From UBA7430 sp002478765 (lineage in GTDB: Bacteria > Bacteroidota > Bacteroidia > Flavobacteriales > UBA7430), in contig CALSTU010000002.1 of the NCBI GenBank assembly GCA_943789355.1, positions 310,001-374,000 on the forward strand: a stretch of 64,000 bases of DNA, written 5' to 3'. The notes below the pieces were generated by a model. The model was not told the origin of the DNA. It did not search any database and saw only the letters and a list, made by a program, of their open reading frames with translations. The position numbers and the translations under genes were made by a program. Positions 7,906 through 17,345 of the stretch are shown piece after piece; within the stretch, counting starts at the first letter, position 1, and each line of letters begins with the position of its first letter.

Positions 7906-9144
7906 TCATTTTTTATTATACTTGGGCTTGCTTCCTTTGTAATTCGAATTAAACTTTTTCTTTTTCCTATTTGGATTTGGTTTATTTCTTTTCTTTTCGG
8001 GCTCATAAACTGGAGCCTCACCCAAACCATCCGGAAGTGGGAGTTTGTCGATGGCTTTATCGATAAGTGCCTCGATGTTAAAGAATAAAATTTGATCTCT
8101 ATCATTGATTAATGTAATGGCATGACCTTCAGAAGCATTTCTTCCCGTTCTACCAATTCTGTGTATATAATCCTCTGCATCAGAAGGAATGTCATAATTA
8201 ATAACCAGAGAAATTCCTTTGATATCAATTCCCCTTGAAACGATATCAGTAGCCACTAAAGTTGTGAATTTCTTAGCCTTAAATTGCCCCATAACCTCCT
8301 CTCGCTCTTTCTGTTCCAAATCAGAAGACATGGCTTTAGAGGGGATTCCGTGCTTCTTTAACTCTCGTTGAATGACAGATATATTCTTCTTAGTAGATGA
8401 GAATACAATGACGGAATCAAAATCCATTTTCTTAAGTATGTGTGCTACTAATGGTGCCTTTTGCTTGTCATAAGCTAAGTAAGCTTCCTGACAGATTGTT
8501 TCAGCAGGCTTTGATATAGCCACGTTTACACGTGCTGGATTCTGAAGAATACTTTGAGCAAGTTTCACAATTTTCGATGGCATTGTTGCAGAAAACAATA
8601 GCGTTTGTCGTTGCTTAGGCAGTTTATCAACGATTCTCATAATATCATGATTAAAGCCCATATCCAACATGCGGTCTGCCTCATCTAAAATTAAGTATTC
8701 GACACCTGATAAATCAATGTTTGCAAGAGACAAAAAGGATAATAAGCGTCCTGGAGTGGCAATAATTACTTCAGTACCTTTCTTTAAAGCCTCTGATTGC
8801 GCTGTCCAAGTGTTCCCATCGCCACCACCATATACTGCTTGTGAACTCACGTGAGCAAAGTAAGAAAACCCATCAAATTGTTGATCAATCTGCTGCGCTA
8901 GCTCACGAGTAGGAGCGATAATAATTGCTCTTATTTTTTTCTTTTTAACCTTATGTAATTCATTTAATATGGGTAATAAAAATGCAGCAGTCTTCCCGGT
9001 ACCAGTCTGAGCACAGGCAATGATATCACGACCCTCCATGATTACTGGAATTGCTAGTTCTTGAACGGGAGTAGGCTTTTCAAAATACATTGCATCCAAA
9101 CCTTCTTGAATGTCTTGGTGGAAATTAAGCTCCTTAAATGTCAT
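7906..9144 (-). CDS. DEAD-box ATP-dependent RNA helicase, RhlE-like
   Basis: The 412-residue protein carries all DEAD-box motifs: Q motif PTPVQ (25-29), motif I AQTGTGKT (45-52), PTRELA (78-83), DEAD (154-157), SAT (185-187), ATDIVSRGIDI and HRIGRTGR. The tail after about residue 375 is short and rich in Lys/Asn/Arg, as in the RhlE group that remodels RNA in ribosome assembly and cold response. It is the last gene of a same-strand run with an Lrp-type regulator and murQ, 50 bases downstream of murQ, though no functional tie is apparent. Confidence 0.9.
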   Translation of the reverse strand: MTFKELNFHQDIQEGLDAMYFEKPTPVQELAIPVIMEGRDIIACAQTGTGKTAAFLLPILNELHKVKKKKIRAIIIAPTRELAQQIDQQFDGFSYFAHVSSQAVYGGGDGNTWTAQSEALKKGTEVIIATPGRLLSFLSLANIDLSGVEYLILDEADRMLDMGFNHDIMRIVDKLPKQRQTLLFSATMPSKIVKLAQSILQNPARVNVAISKPAETICQEAYLAYDKQKAPLVAHILKKMDFDSVIVFSSTKKNISVIQRELKKHGIPSKAMSSDLEQKEREEVMGQFKAKKFTTLVATDIVSRGIDIKGISLVINYDIPSDAEDYIHRIGRTGRNASEGHAITLINDRDQILFFNIEALIDKAIDKLPLPDGLGEAPVYEPEKKRNKPNPNRKKKKFNSNYKGSKPKYNKK

Positions 9145-9194
9145 GCTTTCTTATTTTTGTATTTGTGATCATCAGGAAAACCTAATGAACAAGT

Positions 9195-10004
9195 TTATTT
9201 TTCTTCTTTATAGGCCTTAACTGCAGCCCTAACTGATCCGTATTTTAAAAGATATTTTTTAGCGGTATTAAAATCTAAATCAGTACCATCAACAACCATT
9301 CGGGAACCTCGATCCACTAGTTTATCATTACTAAGTTGCATATCTACCATTTTATTTCCTTGAACTTTCCCCAGCTTTATCATTAAGGTGGTTGATATCA
9401 TATTTAGGACCAGCTTTTGAGCTGTACCTGCTTTCATACGTGTGCTACCGGTTATAAATTCAGGTCCCACAACTACTTCTACAGGAAATTCAGCGGATTG
9501 GCTTAGTGGTGAATTCTCATTGCAAGTTATACAACCTGTCAAAACATTTTCTTTTCTACATGTATTTAAAGCCTCAACGACATAAGGAGTAGTTCCCGAT
9601 GCGGCAATACCAATAACAGAGTCCATATCACTAATTTTATGATCTTTTAAATCTTCCCAGCCCCTATCAACATGATCCTCTGCAAACTCGACAGCCTCTC
9701 GAATGGCTCCTTCGCCTCCGGCAATTAAGCCGATTACATGATTGTTAGAAACACCAAAAGTTGGGGGGCATTCAGAAGCGTCAAGTATACCAAGACGCCC
9801 ACTTGTTCCAGCTCCAATATAAAACAACCTCCCACCCTGTTTCATACGTGGAAGAATGTGTTCAACTAAATCTTGAATTTGTGGAATGGCCTCACTTACA
9901 GCGTCCGCAACCTTTTGATCTTCTTGGTTCATTTGAGACAACAATAGAGAAACAGACTTGTTTTCTAAATCGTCGTATAAACTCTCCTGTTCAGTTGTTC
10001 TCAT
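9195..10004 (-). CDS. murQ: N-acetylmuramic acid 6-phosphate etherase MurQ
   Basis: The 269-residue protein matches MurQ throughout: GAGTSGRLG (64-72), DASECPPTFG (75-84, with the presumed catalytic Glu78), a second conserved Glu at GGE (96-98), GIAASGTTPYV and GSTRMKAGTAQKLVLNM. MurQ cleaves the lactyl ether of MurNAc 6-phosphate, recycling cell-wall sugar to GlcNAc 6-phosphate. It is somewhat shorter than the usual 300 residues, losing mainly the C-terminal end. No PTS (MurP) or MurNAc kinase gene lies near, so the source of MurNAc 6-phosphate is not visible here. Confidence 0.93.
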   Translation of the reverse strand: MRTTEQESLYDDLENKSVSLLLSQMNQEDQKVADAVSEAIPQIQDLVEHILPRMKQGGRLFYIGAGTSGRLGILDASECPPTFGVSNNHVIGLIAGGEGAIREAVEFAEDHVDRGWEDLKDHKISDMDSVIGIAASGTTPYVVEALNTCRKENVLTGCITCNENSPLSQSAEFPVEVVVGPEFITGSTRMKAGTAQKLVLNMISTTLMIKLGKVQGNKMVDMQLSNDKLVDRGSRMVVDGTDLDFNTAKKYLLKYGSVRAAVKAYKEEK

Positions 10005-10043
10005 GGTTTAAAGGAAATTACACCTCGGTTATGCATACGACAC

Positions 10044-10532
10044 TCAGGATGATTTGGATTCATCTAAATCAATATAGTCTAACAACGAGTCTTTTTTATT
10101 CATCACTTCTTCCATGGATATGAAAGTCTCTGTTCTACTAATTCCATCTATAGAATGTATTCTCTTAAGAACTTTTCGAGCAGCTGCTGAATCCATAGCT
10201 CTAATTTTACAAAAGATACTGAACTGTCCCGTTGTGAAATCTATTACCGTAATCTGAGGAATTTCTTTTAATGTCTCTACAACACTATCAATACTCTTTG
10301 CCTGATCTAAGAAAACTCCTAAATATGCCGTAAAAGTAAATCCCAATTTAGAATAATCAATTCTTACCGTAAAGTTTTTTATAATTCCTAGATCTTCTAA
10401 TCTTTTCACTCTAACATGCACAGTACTAGGTGAAACAAGAATCCTAGAGGCCAAGTCCGTGTATGAGATCTTTGCATTCGATGACAAATGCTTAACAATT
10501 TCTAAATCAACAATGTCAATCTTGTTTTTCAT
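10044..10532 (-). CDS. Lrp/AsnC-family transcriptional regulator
   Basis: The 162-residue protein has the AsnC-type winged helix-turn-helix (D..D..I...L..NA..SYTDLA..I..S.STVH.RVKRLE..GII, 5-51) and the C-terminal RAM ligand-binding domain (about 67-145). Such regulators sense amino acids as octamers. Its target is not evident; the downstream genes on the same strand are murQ (39 bases away) and an RNA helicase. The last 15 residues are acidic and longer than in the family core. Confidence 0.92.
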   Translation of the reverse strand: MKNKIDIVDLEIVKHLSSNAKISYTDLASRILVSPSTVHVRVKRLEDLGIIKNFTVRIDYSKLGFTFTAYLGVFLDQAKSIDSVVETLKEIPQITVIDFTTGQFSIFCKIRAMDSAAARKVLKRIHSIDGISRTETFISMEEVMNKKDSLLDYIDLDESKSS

Positions 10533-10675
10533 AACAATAATCTAAATAGAATATTAATGTTTTCACGAAAATAATTAAATTTTGTATGATATTCATAAAA
10601 ATAAAGCTAATCCACTAAAATATTTCTTTTATCCAAGAAGAATTCTGAAATTGATTCTAACAAACTGCTAAAATT

Positions 10676-10879
10676 ATGTACGGAGAATTAATTTACACAG
10701 AACATCAGCTAGAAAGTATATCTGAATATTACCTAGACACCGATGAAAAAAGAGTCACAGAGCTGAAAAATCTTGTAAACAATCGAATAAGAGTGTATTC
10801 CTACAGTTTGAATGAATTCAAAGAAGTGCATAAAAACTCAAAAGTCCTAGAATCCTTTAACAAACTGAACGCTAGTTAG
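10676..10879 (+). CDS. Hypothetical 67-residue protein
   Basis: A small ORF on the plus strand between the divergent Lrp gene and the convergent E1 dehydrogenase gene. The product is hydrophilic with many Glu, Lys, Tyr and Asn residues, probably helical, with no signal peptide, membrane segment or cysteine. I do not recognise a family. An intact frame that fills the gap between two well-defined genes favours a real gene, but this is weak evidence. Confidence 0.45.
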   Translation: MYGELIYTEHQLESISEYYLDTDEKRVTELKNLVNNRIRVYSYSLNEFKEVHKNSKVLESFNKLNAS

Positions 10880-10906
10880 TCCGACTCTTACATAGCCAAA
10901 ATAAAT

Positions 10907-13315
10907 TTACGAAATATCGGTGAACTTTTTTGGATCAACTTGGCTCATCATTTTGTAAACCTCTTCAAAAATTTCATCCACACTAGGTTTAGAAAAGTAA
11001 TCCCCATCGGTTCCATAAGCAGGTCTATGGGGCTTTGCAGAGAGTGTTTTTGGCTCGCTATCTAAATGAAAATATGCTTTTTGCTCTTCTAAAACTTTCT
11101 GCATCATATAGGCAGTAGCACCACCAGGAACATCCTCGTCGACAAAAATAACGCGATTCGTCTTGGATACACTTTTCGATATTGAATGATTGACATCAAA
11201 TGGCATTAATGACTGTATATCGATTACTTCGGCAGAAATACCTTCAATTTCTAGTTCTCGGGCAGCCTCCATCACCAATCGCCAAGTTGAACCATAAGTA
11301 ACAATCGTTATATCGGTCCCTTGCTTGGTAACATCTACAACTCCAACCGGAGTTTTGAACTGCCCTAAATTAGACGGTAATTTTTCTTTTAATCGATATC
11401 CGTTTAAGCACTCTATAATTACTGCAGGATCATCAGATTCTAACATCGTATTGTAAAAACCAGCAGCCTTTGTCATATCTCTAGGAACGAGAATATTGAC
11501 TCCTTTCAAAGAATTAACAAGCATTCCCATAGGAGAACCCGAGTGCCATATCCCTTCCAGGCGATGACCTCTTGTTCTAATAATTAATGGCGCTTTTTGG
11601 CCTCCCTTTGTTCTATAATGCAAACTAGCTAAATCATCACTCATGATTTGAATGGCATAGAGGATGTAATCTAAATACTGAATCTCTGCAATTGGTCGTA
11701 AACCACGCATTGCCATACCTATACCCTGACCTATGATCGTGGCCTCACGAATTCCGGTATCAGAAACTCGAACATCACCATACTTAAGCTGTAAACCTTC
11801 AAGACCTTGATTTACATCTCCTATTCGTCCCGCATCTTCACCAAAAATTAGAGTTTCTGGTTTTTGCGCAAAGATCGCATCAAAATTATCTCGAATTACA
11901 ACTCGTGCATCAACTTCTTGGGCATTCTCATCGTACTCAGGTAAGATTTCTTGCACACTCAATGATGCGAATTCAGACTCGCTATACAAATGACTGCTGT
12001 ATCGATCAGCATTCAGCTGCTTCTCTTTATTTAGCCATTCGATCAAACTTTTCTTAGCTGGAACATCATCCTGTCGAGCAAAACGAAGAGCTCTGCGAAC
12101 AGCATTAAACATATCTTTTCTAACAGGCTCTGTATGAGCCGTTAATTCATTTGCTAGTTTCTCAATAAATACTTTATTCGAACTTTGCTCAGCCAATTGC
12201 AAAAGCAATGACATAACATGGTGACGTTCGTCGTTGATTGGGTTTATGTATTCATTCCAAGCCTTAATTTTAGCATGCCTTGCTGTTTTCTCTGCTTCAG
12301 AATATATTTCATCTAAATCCTCTTGATTAGCAATGGCTGTTTCGACCATCCACTCACCCATTTTCTTGATGGGATCAAAATCAAGCTCCCACTGCAATCG
12401 CTCTTTAGACTTGTAACGCTCATGAGACCCCGATGTAGAGTGCCCCTGAGGCTGCGTAACTTCCATAACGTGAATAAGACAAGGAACATGCTCGTCACGT
12501 GCAATGCTCTCAGCTTGTTGATAGGTTTCAATTAAAGCTGGATAATCCCATCCATTAACTCGAAATATTTCAAAACCAGATCCCTTTCCATCTCTTTGAA
12601 ATCCTTTCAAAACTTCAGAAATATTCTCTTTAGTCGTTTGGTATTTGGCGGGAACGGAAATCCCATAACCATCGTCCCAAACTGACATAATCATTGGAAG
12701 CTGCAAAACACCTGCTGCATTGATTGCCTCAAAAAAGAGACCTTCAGAGGTGCTTGCGTCTCCTATAGTTCCGAAAGCAACCTCATTTCCTTTGTTAGAA
12801 AACGAAGTCCAATCGTGTAAATCTTTATTAGATCGGTATATTTTAGAGGCCTGGGCCAACCCTATCAATCGAGGCATTTGAGCAGCAGTACAAGAAATAT
12901 CCGCAGACGAATTTTTGATTTGCATCAGATTTCTCCAAGTACCATCATCGTTTAAGCTACGAGTTGCGTAATGCCCAGCCATTTGACGACCGGCAGATGT
13001 TGGCTCTGAGACAACATCTGTATGCCCATACAACCCAGCAAACATTTCTTGAATGGTAATTTCACCAATGGCCATCATAAAGGTTTGGTCACGATAATAG
13101 CCCGACCTAAAATCTCCATCTCTGAATACTTTTGCCATAGCAATCTGCGCCAGTTCTTTACCATCACCGAAAATACCAAACTTTGCCTTACCTGTTAAAA
13201 CTTCACGACGTCCCAACAAGCTTACGGCACGACTTTCACAAGCCAAGCGGTAATCCTCCAACAATTCTCGACGAAAGTCAACGAATGTAATTTCTTTACT
13301 TTTTGTTAATGTCAT
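10907..13315 (-). CDS. Fused 2-oxoacid dehydrogenase E1 component, alpha and beta subunits
   Basis: The 802-residue protein joins two subunits. Residues about 15-380 are the thiamine-diphosphate-binding E1 alpha (YYRDQTF at 73-79, TSAGRQMAGHY, GDASTSEG at 185-192, DDGYGISVP). After a linker, residues from about 465 are E1 beta (LIFGEDAGRIGDVNQGLEGL, IGMAMRGLRPIAEIQYLDYI, VPRDMTKAAGFY, VDEDVPGGA). The enzyme decarboxylates branched-chain or other 2-oxoacids and reductively acylates the lipoyl E2 partner, which is not in this window. Single-chain alpha/beta E1 enzymes are common in Bacteroidota. The branched-chain substrate is the best guess, but pyruvate cannot be excluded. Confidence 0.9.
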   Translation of the reverse strand: MTLTKSKEITFVDFRRELLEDYRLACESRAVSLLGRREVLTGKAKFGIFGDGKELAQIAMAKVFRDGDFRSGYYRDQTFMMAIGEITIQEMFAGLYGHTDVVSEPTSAGRQMAGHYATRSLNDDGTWRNLMQIKNSSADISCTAAQMPRLIGLAQASKIYRSNKDLHDWTSFSNKGNEVAFGTIGDASTSEGLFFEAINAAGVLQLPMIMSVWDDGYGISVPAKYQTTKENISEVLKGFQRDGKGSGFEIFRVNGWDYPALIETYQQAESIARDEHVPCLIHVMEVTQPQGHSTSGSHERYKSKERLQWELDFDPIKKMGEWMVETAIANQEDLDEIYSEAEKTARHAKIKAWNEYINPINDERHHVMSLLLQLAEQSSNKVFIEKLANELTAHTEPVRKDMFNAVRRALRFARQDDVPAKKSLIEWLNKEKQLNADRYSSHLYSESEFASLSVQEILPEYDENAQEVDARVVIRDNFDAIFAQKPETLIFGEDAGRIGDVNQGLEGLQLKYGDVRVSDTGIREATIIGQGIGMAMRGLRPIAEIQYLDYILYAIQIMSDDLASLHYRTKGGQKAPLIIRTRGHRLEGIWHSGSPMGMLVNSLKGVNILVPRDMTKAAGFYNTMLESDDPAVIIECLNGYRLKEKLPSNLGQFKTPVGVVDVTKQGTDITIVTYGSTWRLVMEAARELEIEGISAEVIDIQSLMPFDVNHSISKSVSKTNRVIFVDEDVPGGATAYMMQKVLEEQKAYFHLDSEPKTLSAKPHRPAYGTDGDYFSKPSVDEIFEEVYKMMSQVDPKKFTDIS

Positions 13316-13344
13316 AAAATTTAATTCTGTCCATTAATCGGTTA

Positions 13345-13352
13345 CAAATTTA
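13345..13352 (-). promoter_or_regulatory. Candidate -7 box for the E1 dehydrogenase gene
   Basis: On the minus strand this reads TAAATTTG, a perfect TAnnTTTG, ending 30 bases before the E1 start codon. No TTTG at the standard -33 spacing was found. The remaining gap up to pruA (13353-13527) shows nothing else convincing. Confidence 0.4.
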
Positions 13353-13527
13353 AGAAAAATCAACGAGGCTGAATATCAATACTCTAATACAATCTCAACT
13401 AATTTAAAGGACCCAAATTTACCTCGTCACCACAACAACTGTACAACTTTAACAAGAACCATTAAACCCATTAACAACAGTACTTAAGAAGTGTCTCAAT
13501 AAAGCTTGCACAAAAAATCTTTTCAAA

Positions 13528-15153
13528 TCATTCTAAAAAGGGGTATCGATAATCTTTAGCAGGCATAAAAGTCTCCTTAATTGTTCTGGGTGAAACCCAC
13601 CGTAACAAATTCAACATGGACCCTGCCTTATCATTTGTACCCGATGCACGAGCACCCCCAAAGGGTTGTTGAGATACTACTGCTCCGGTGGGTTTGTCGT
13701 TGATGTAAAAATTACCCGCAGCATTTTTTAACTTTTCTGAAGCACAGACAATAGCATGCCTATCTTTTGAAAATATCGCACCCGTAAGACCGTATGGTGA
13801 CGTAGAGTCTACCCGTTCTAAAATGACTTCAAAATCATTTTCATCATAAATATAAATGGTTATTACAGGACCAAACAATTCAGTCTCCATGGTTGAGTAT
13901 GTCGGGTTTTCTGTAACAATAACTGTAGGCTGTATGAAATAACCCTCAGACTTATTGTATTCACCCCCCGCTATAACATCAGCGTCGTCATCAATTCTTG
14001 CTTGTTCTATGTAAGACGTTATTCGATCAAAAGATTCCTCATGAATCACTGCATTGATGAAATTTGATAGATCTCCAGGATCACCCATTTTGATAGTGCG
14101 CAATTCTTCTAATATTACTGACTTCACCTCTTCCCAAATATTTTTTGGAATATAGGCTCGAGATGCTGCTGAGCATTTTTGTCCTTGAAACTCGAAAGCT
14201 CCTCGAATAATTGCTGTTGCCACCTCAGTAGGGTCTGCAGATTGATGAACCATAATAAAATCTTTCCCACCGGTCTCTCCCACAATACGAGGATAAGATT
14301 TGTAATTATGTATGTTATTTCCAATTTGTTTCCAAAGACTTTTGAAGACGAAGGTAGATCCCGTAAAGTGTAAACCTCCAAAATATGGACTTGCTAATAC
14401 CTCATTTGAAATCTCAGAAGGATCGCCATAAACAACATTTATAACACCATCCGGAAGCCCAGCAGCCTTCAACAATTCCATTGTAATATGAGCTGAGTAA
14501 ATTTGTGCATCTGAAGGCTTCCACACAACAGTGTTACCCATTATGGCGGGAGCAATACATAAATTAGCCGCTATCGAAGTGAAATTAAAAGGAGTTACAG
14601 CGTAGACGAACCCCTCCAAAGGACGAAATTCCATTCGATTCCACACCCCTTCCGAAGATTCTGGTTGCTGCTTAAAAATATCAGTCATGTAAAGCACATT
14701 AAACCGCAAAAAATCAATCAACTCACACGCCGCATCAATCTCAGCTTGATGTACATTTTTTGATTGAACCAACATGGTGGAGGCATTCATCTTAGACCGA
14801 AAAGGACCTGCCAATAAATCTGCGGCCTTCAAAAAAATTGAAGCTCGGTGCTCCCAACGCATCTCTGCCCAACTTGATTTTGCTTCCATAGCTTCATCTA
14901 TCGCCATTTTCGAATGAGCAGCACCCCCTTTGTGATAATGTCCAACAACATGCGTGTGCTTGTGGGGTGGAACTATTGACACTAAGTCATTCGTTCGAAC
15001 TTGTTCAGCTCCAATGTACATAGGCACATCGATAACGCTCGACATCATTTTATCGTACTCTAAGATCACTGATTTTCGATCTTCTGAACCTATCTCAAAT
15101 GAGCGAACCCGTTCACACGAAACCTTAGGCACATTAAAAAAACCTTTTCCCAT
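13528..15153 (-). CDS. pruA: 1-pyrroline-5-carboxylate dehydrogenase (L-glutamate gamma-semialdehyde dehydrogenase)
   Basis: The ATG at 15153 gives 541 residues starting MGKGFFNVP, the usual beginning of this family; a TTG two codons upstream is unlikely. The aldehyde dehydrogenase fold is complete: WKPSDAQ (211-217), FTGST (263-267), catalytic-base Glu293 in GETGGKDF, and nucleophile Cys327 in FQGQKCSA. The second-last step of proline breakdown, oxidation of P5C/glutamate semialdehyde to glutamate with NAD, is its role. It is the stand-alone type, not the PutA fusion; proline dehydrogenase is not in the window. Confidence 0.95.
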   Translation of the reverse strand: MGKGFFNVPKVSCERVRSFEIGSEDRKSVILEYDKMMSSVIDVPMYIGAEQVRTNDLVSIVPPHKHTHVVGHYHKGGAAHSKMAIDEAMEAKSSWAEMRWEHRASIFLKAADLLAGPFRSKMNASTMLVQSKNVHQAEIDAACELIDFLRFNVLYMTDIFKQQPESSEGVWNRMEFRPLEGFVYAVTPFNFTSIAANLCIAPAIMGNTVVWKPSDAQIYSAHITMELLKAAGLPDGVINVVYGDPSEISNEVLASPYFGGLHFTGSTFVFKSLWKQIGNNIHNYKSYPRIVGETGGKDFIMVHQSADPTEVATAIIRGAFEFQGQKCSAASRAYIPKNIWEEVKSVILEELRTIKMGDPGDLSNFINAVIHEESFDRITSYIEQARIDDDADVIAGGEYNKSEGYFIQPTVIVTENPTYSTMETELFGPVITIYIYDENDFEVILERVDSTSPYGLTGAIFSKDRHAIVCASEKLKNAAGNFYINDKPTGAVVSQQPFGGARASGTNDKAGSMLNLLRWVSPRTIKETFMPAKDYRYPFLE

Positions 15154-15395
15154 ATTCAATCATACATTAAACCATTATTACATAAACCCCATCGTTAATC
15201 ACTTACACTCTGCCTCAACATTGTTAACCCAATAATTGGTTACAAATAGCGTGCCTTAGAAACACCAACATCAAAGAATCAACCAAGAATAGGCATTCAA
15301 AATTCAAGCTGATGTTGATAAGTTGGTGCATTGAATTTTTTGTTTTTTGTAAAACCAATTTTATAAAAAAGTATTATTGTTGTAAATAATTTATA

Positions 15396-15782
15396 ATGAA
15401 ATATAAAATAACAAAAGATATTAAGGTCTCAGTAAAACCTTCTTATGAGGGGAATTTTGACAGTATCGAAGGTAGTGTTGACGTATTTTCTTACCAAGTA
15501 ATTATAGAAAACAATAGCAATCACACCATCAAACTCCTCAAAAGGCGCTGGCTTGTTTTAGATGCTGCCGACTATGATTATGAGATTGAAGGAAATGGTG
15601 TCATAGGAGAACAGCCCATTTTACTCCCTGGAGAGAAACACACCTATGAATCCGGCTCTCAACTAAAATGCCCTATCGGCGCCATGAAAGGGAGTTATCT
15701 TTTCAAACGCTTAGCTGACAATAAAAAATTTCAAGTTGAAATCCCTCATTTTCATCTTTTAGCCCCTTTTGTATTTAATTAA
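15396..15782 (+). CDS. apaG: ApaG protein
   Basis: A 128-residue single-domain protein with the ApaG pattern: V.V.P.Y, then YQVIIENNSNHTIKLLKRRW, VIGEQPILLPGEKHTYESG and CPIGAMKGSY. The fold is a fibronectin-III-like beta sandwich; in enterobacteria the gene is linked to cobalt/magnesium tolerance and the precise function is not settled. It stands alone and ends 8 bases from the convergent T9SS plug gene. The 15154-15395 gap upstream shows no gene or clear promoter. Confidence 0.92.
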   Translation: MKYKITKDIKVSVKPSYEGNFDSIEGSVDVFSYQVIIENNSNHTIKLLKRRWLVLDAADYDYEIEGNGVIGEQPILLPGEKHTYESGSQLKCPIGAMKGSYLFKRLADNKKFQVEIPHFHLLAPFVFN

Positions 15783-15790
15783 ACCTGCTG

Positions 15791-17071
15791 TTAAAACATT
15801 CCTTTGGTTGTCACTCTTCGAACTCCTAAGAGTCGATCGTATCCATAATCATGATCATACACGTAAACCAAAACAAAATAGTCTTGGCTGGTTTGATAAA
15901 AACTACCTTCTACATATTTCTGACTTAACTCTCCACTCTTTTGATTGTAGTACATGTAGGTATAATTATAATACCCTTGCTTTAACAACAACGATGTTTC
16001 GTAACAAGACTCTTCTGTATTGTAATCCATGCGTGCCTCTTTTTTAAGATTCCAATCTGTTAAGCCCCCATATACAAAGAGATCTCCATCGGTTAAAAAA
16101 GGTTTCCGCTTTAAGCAAAAATTCACCCACACATAATCCGCCTCTACTCTAGGATCAGACTTTTCCATTACATTAACCACGTAATAGCCTTCCAAGTCTT
16201 GATCAAAACTATAGGGCTGGTTGACCCTAGGGTAATCTGGATGCAACAAAAAAACATCGGTTGAATCTGAAATTATCCTCTGAACTCTTTCCGTGTAATA
16301 ACGTACACTCTTGGTATCGAAAAAACGATACTCGTTACCCGCATTAAAACTAGATTCATCCTCAAAATCATACACCAATCGTTTGTTTTCTATATGACTT
16401 GGGGTCAAATTTGTTATCACATTATCCCAGCGATGTCCCTGATGAATGACCAACTTCACATCTTGAATGGGGTTAATATAATCTGCATCTATAAAATTCA
16501 CAACGACATCAACTTCATGATCCGTGTACCGACCCTGTGCTAATGTTGTCTGATGGACCTCAGCACCTATAAGAACGCTTTTTTCGTGAACCATAAAACG
16601 TTTTACAAAAAGAGCTCTGCTAGGCTGCTTAAAATCATAAACAGTTAGGATGTAATTCCCTGACTTGATAAACTGAAAATCTTTATTTGGAAGAGTTAGT
16701 TCATAGTGTACGTAATTGCGTTTCGTGTTGAATGAAAACGCATAATCATCAATGTAATTCTCAGTAAATCCATCAATGTATTCATTTGTGTGTAAGTCTG
16801 AGATTCTCCAATCCGCATTACAATGATTGATCGTGTATACGTAATCAAGTACCTCGTAACCAAAATCATCAAATTGCAAGACCAATTCCTCGCTGGAATC
16901 CAAGTCAATAAGAGGGAAAGCAACAAGCGACTCCGCCGGTGTTAAAAGGCAAGACTTTACATTTTCACTGTAGATGGAGTCATGAACCACTTGACCTGGG
17001 TCCCAATGAGGCTGTGCTTCGGAATTGAACACAAACATTGCAGATAAAATGAAAATTGATTTCAAAGACAT
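15791..17071 (-). CDS. Type IX secretion system plug protein (DUF5103)
   Basis: The 426-residue protein has a signal peptide cleaved near NSEAQ and the DUF5103 pattern: FPLIDLDSSEELVLQFDD, YVYTINHCNADW..SDL, YIDGFTENYIDDYAFSFNT, YVHYELTLPN, then a central beta domain with HQGHRWDNVI and a C-terminal segment YYNYTYMYY. In Flavobacterium johnsoniae the matching Plug protein closes the periplasmic side of the SprA outer-membrane channel of the T9SS. No other T9SS gene is next to it; gldF/gldG sit 17 kb away. The identification is by family pattern. Confidence 0.82.
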   Translation of the reverse strand: MSLKSIFILSAMFVFNSEAQPHWDPGQVVHDSIYSENVKSCLLTPAESLVAFPLIDLDSSEELVLQFDDFGYEVLDYVYTINHCNADWRISDLHTNEYIDGFTENYIDDYAFSFNTKRNYVHYELTLPNKDFQFIKSGNYILTVYDFKQPSRALFVKRFMVHEKSVLIGAEVHQTTLAQGRYTDHEVDVVVNFIDADYINPIQDVKLVIHQGHRWDNVITNLTPSHIENKRLVYDFEDESSFNAGNEYRFFDTKSVRYYTERVQRIISDSTDVFLLHPDYPRVNQPYSFDQDLEGYYVVNVMEKSDPRVEADYVWVNFCLKRKPFLTDGDLFVYGGLTDWNLKKEARMDYNTEESCYETSLLLKQGYYNYTYMYYNQKSGELSQKYVEGSFYQTSQDYFVLVYVYDHDYGYDRLLGVRRVTTKGMF

Positions 17072-17274
17072 TTAAAAAAAAATTAAGACGCTCATAGAGG
17101 GATTCAAATTACAACAAAAAATACGGGACTTTAAATAAATTTTACATGATTGGATCAAGCTTTAAAATAATGAACCATCTTTCAAATAGCAGCGATAATA
17201 GGGCTTCAAAACCAAAAAATAAAATTAAAACTACCAATCTGAATTAAAATTTACTTTAAATAAGCATCAAACTA

Positions 17275-17305
17275 TTTAATAAGCGCTCTAAAATCATTAC
17301 TTTTG
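17275..17305 (+). promoter_or_regulatory. Candidate promoter of the nqr operon
   Basis: TTTA (17275-17278), a 19-base spacer and TACTTTTG (17298-17305) match the Bacteroidota TTTG-N19-TAnnTTTG promoter with one mismatch in the -33 box. It lies 40 bases before nqrA. The rest of the 17072-17274 gap is AT-rich without recognisable genes. Confidence 0.5.
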
Positions 17306-17345
17306 CAATTCAAAATTTAGGATTAATCAATCTCTCATAACAGGC

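Noticed and set aside
7880..7930. Inverted CCCAAG...CTTGGG between cvfB and the helicase gene as a terminator
   Set aside because: The arms are 6 bases and separated by more than 30 bases with no T run, so chance is as likely.
9761..10123. A 120-codon plus-strand frame over the start of murQ
   Set aside because: It is antisense to well-conserved murQ and Lrp coding sequence and encodes no known domain.
15154..15395. Intergenic region before apaG considered as a small RNA or promoter region
   Set aside because: No strong hairpin plus T run and no convincing TAnnTTTG box was found.
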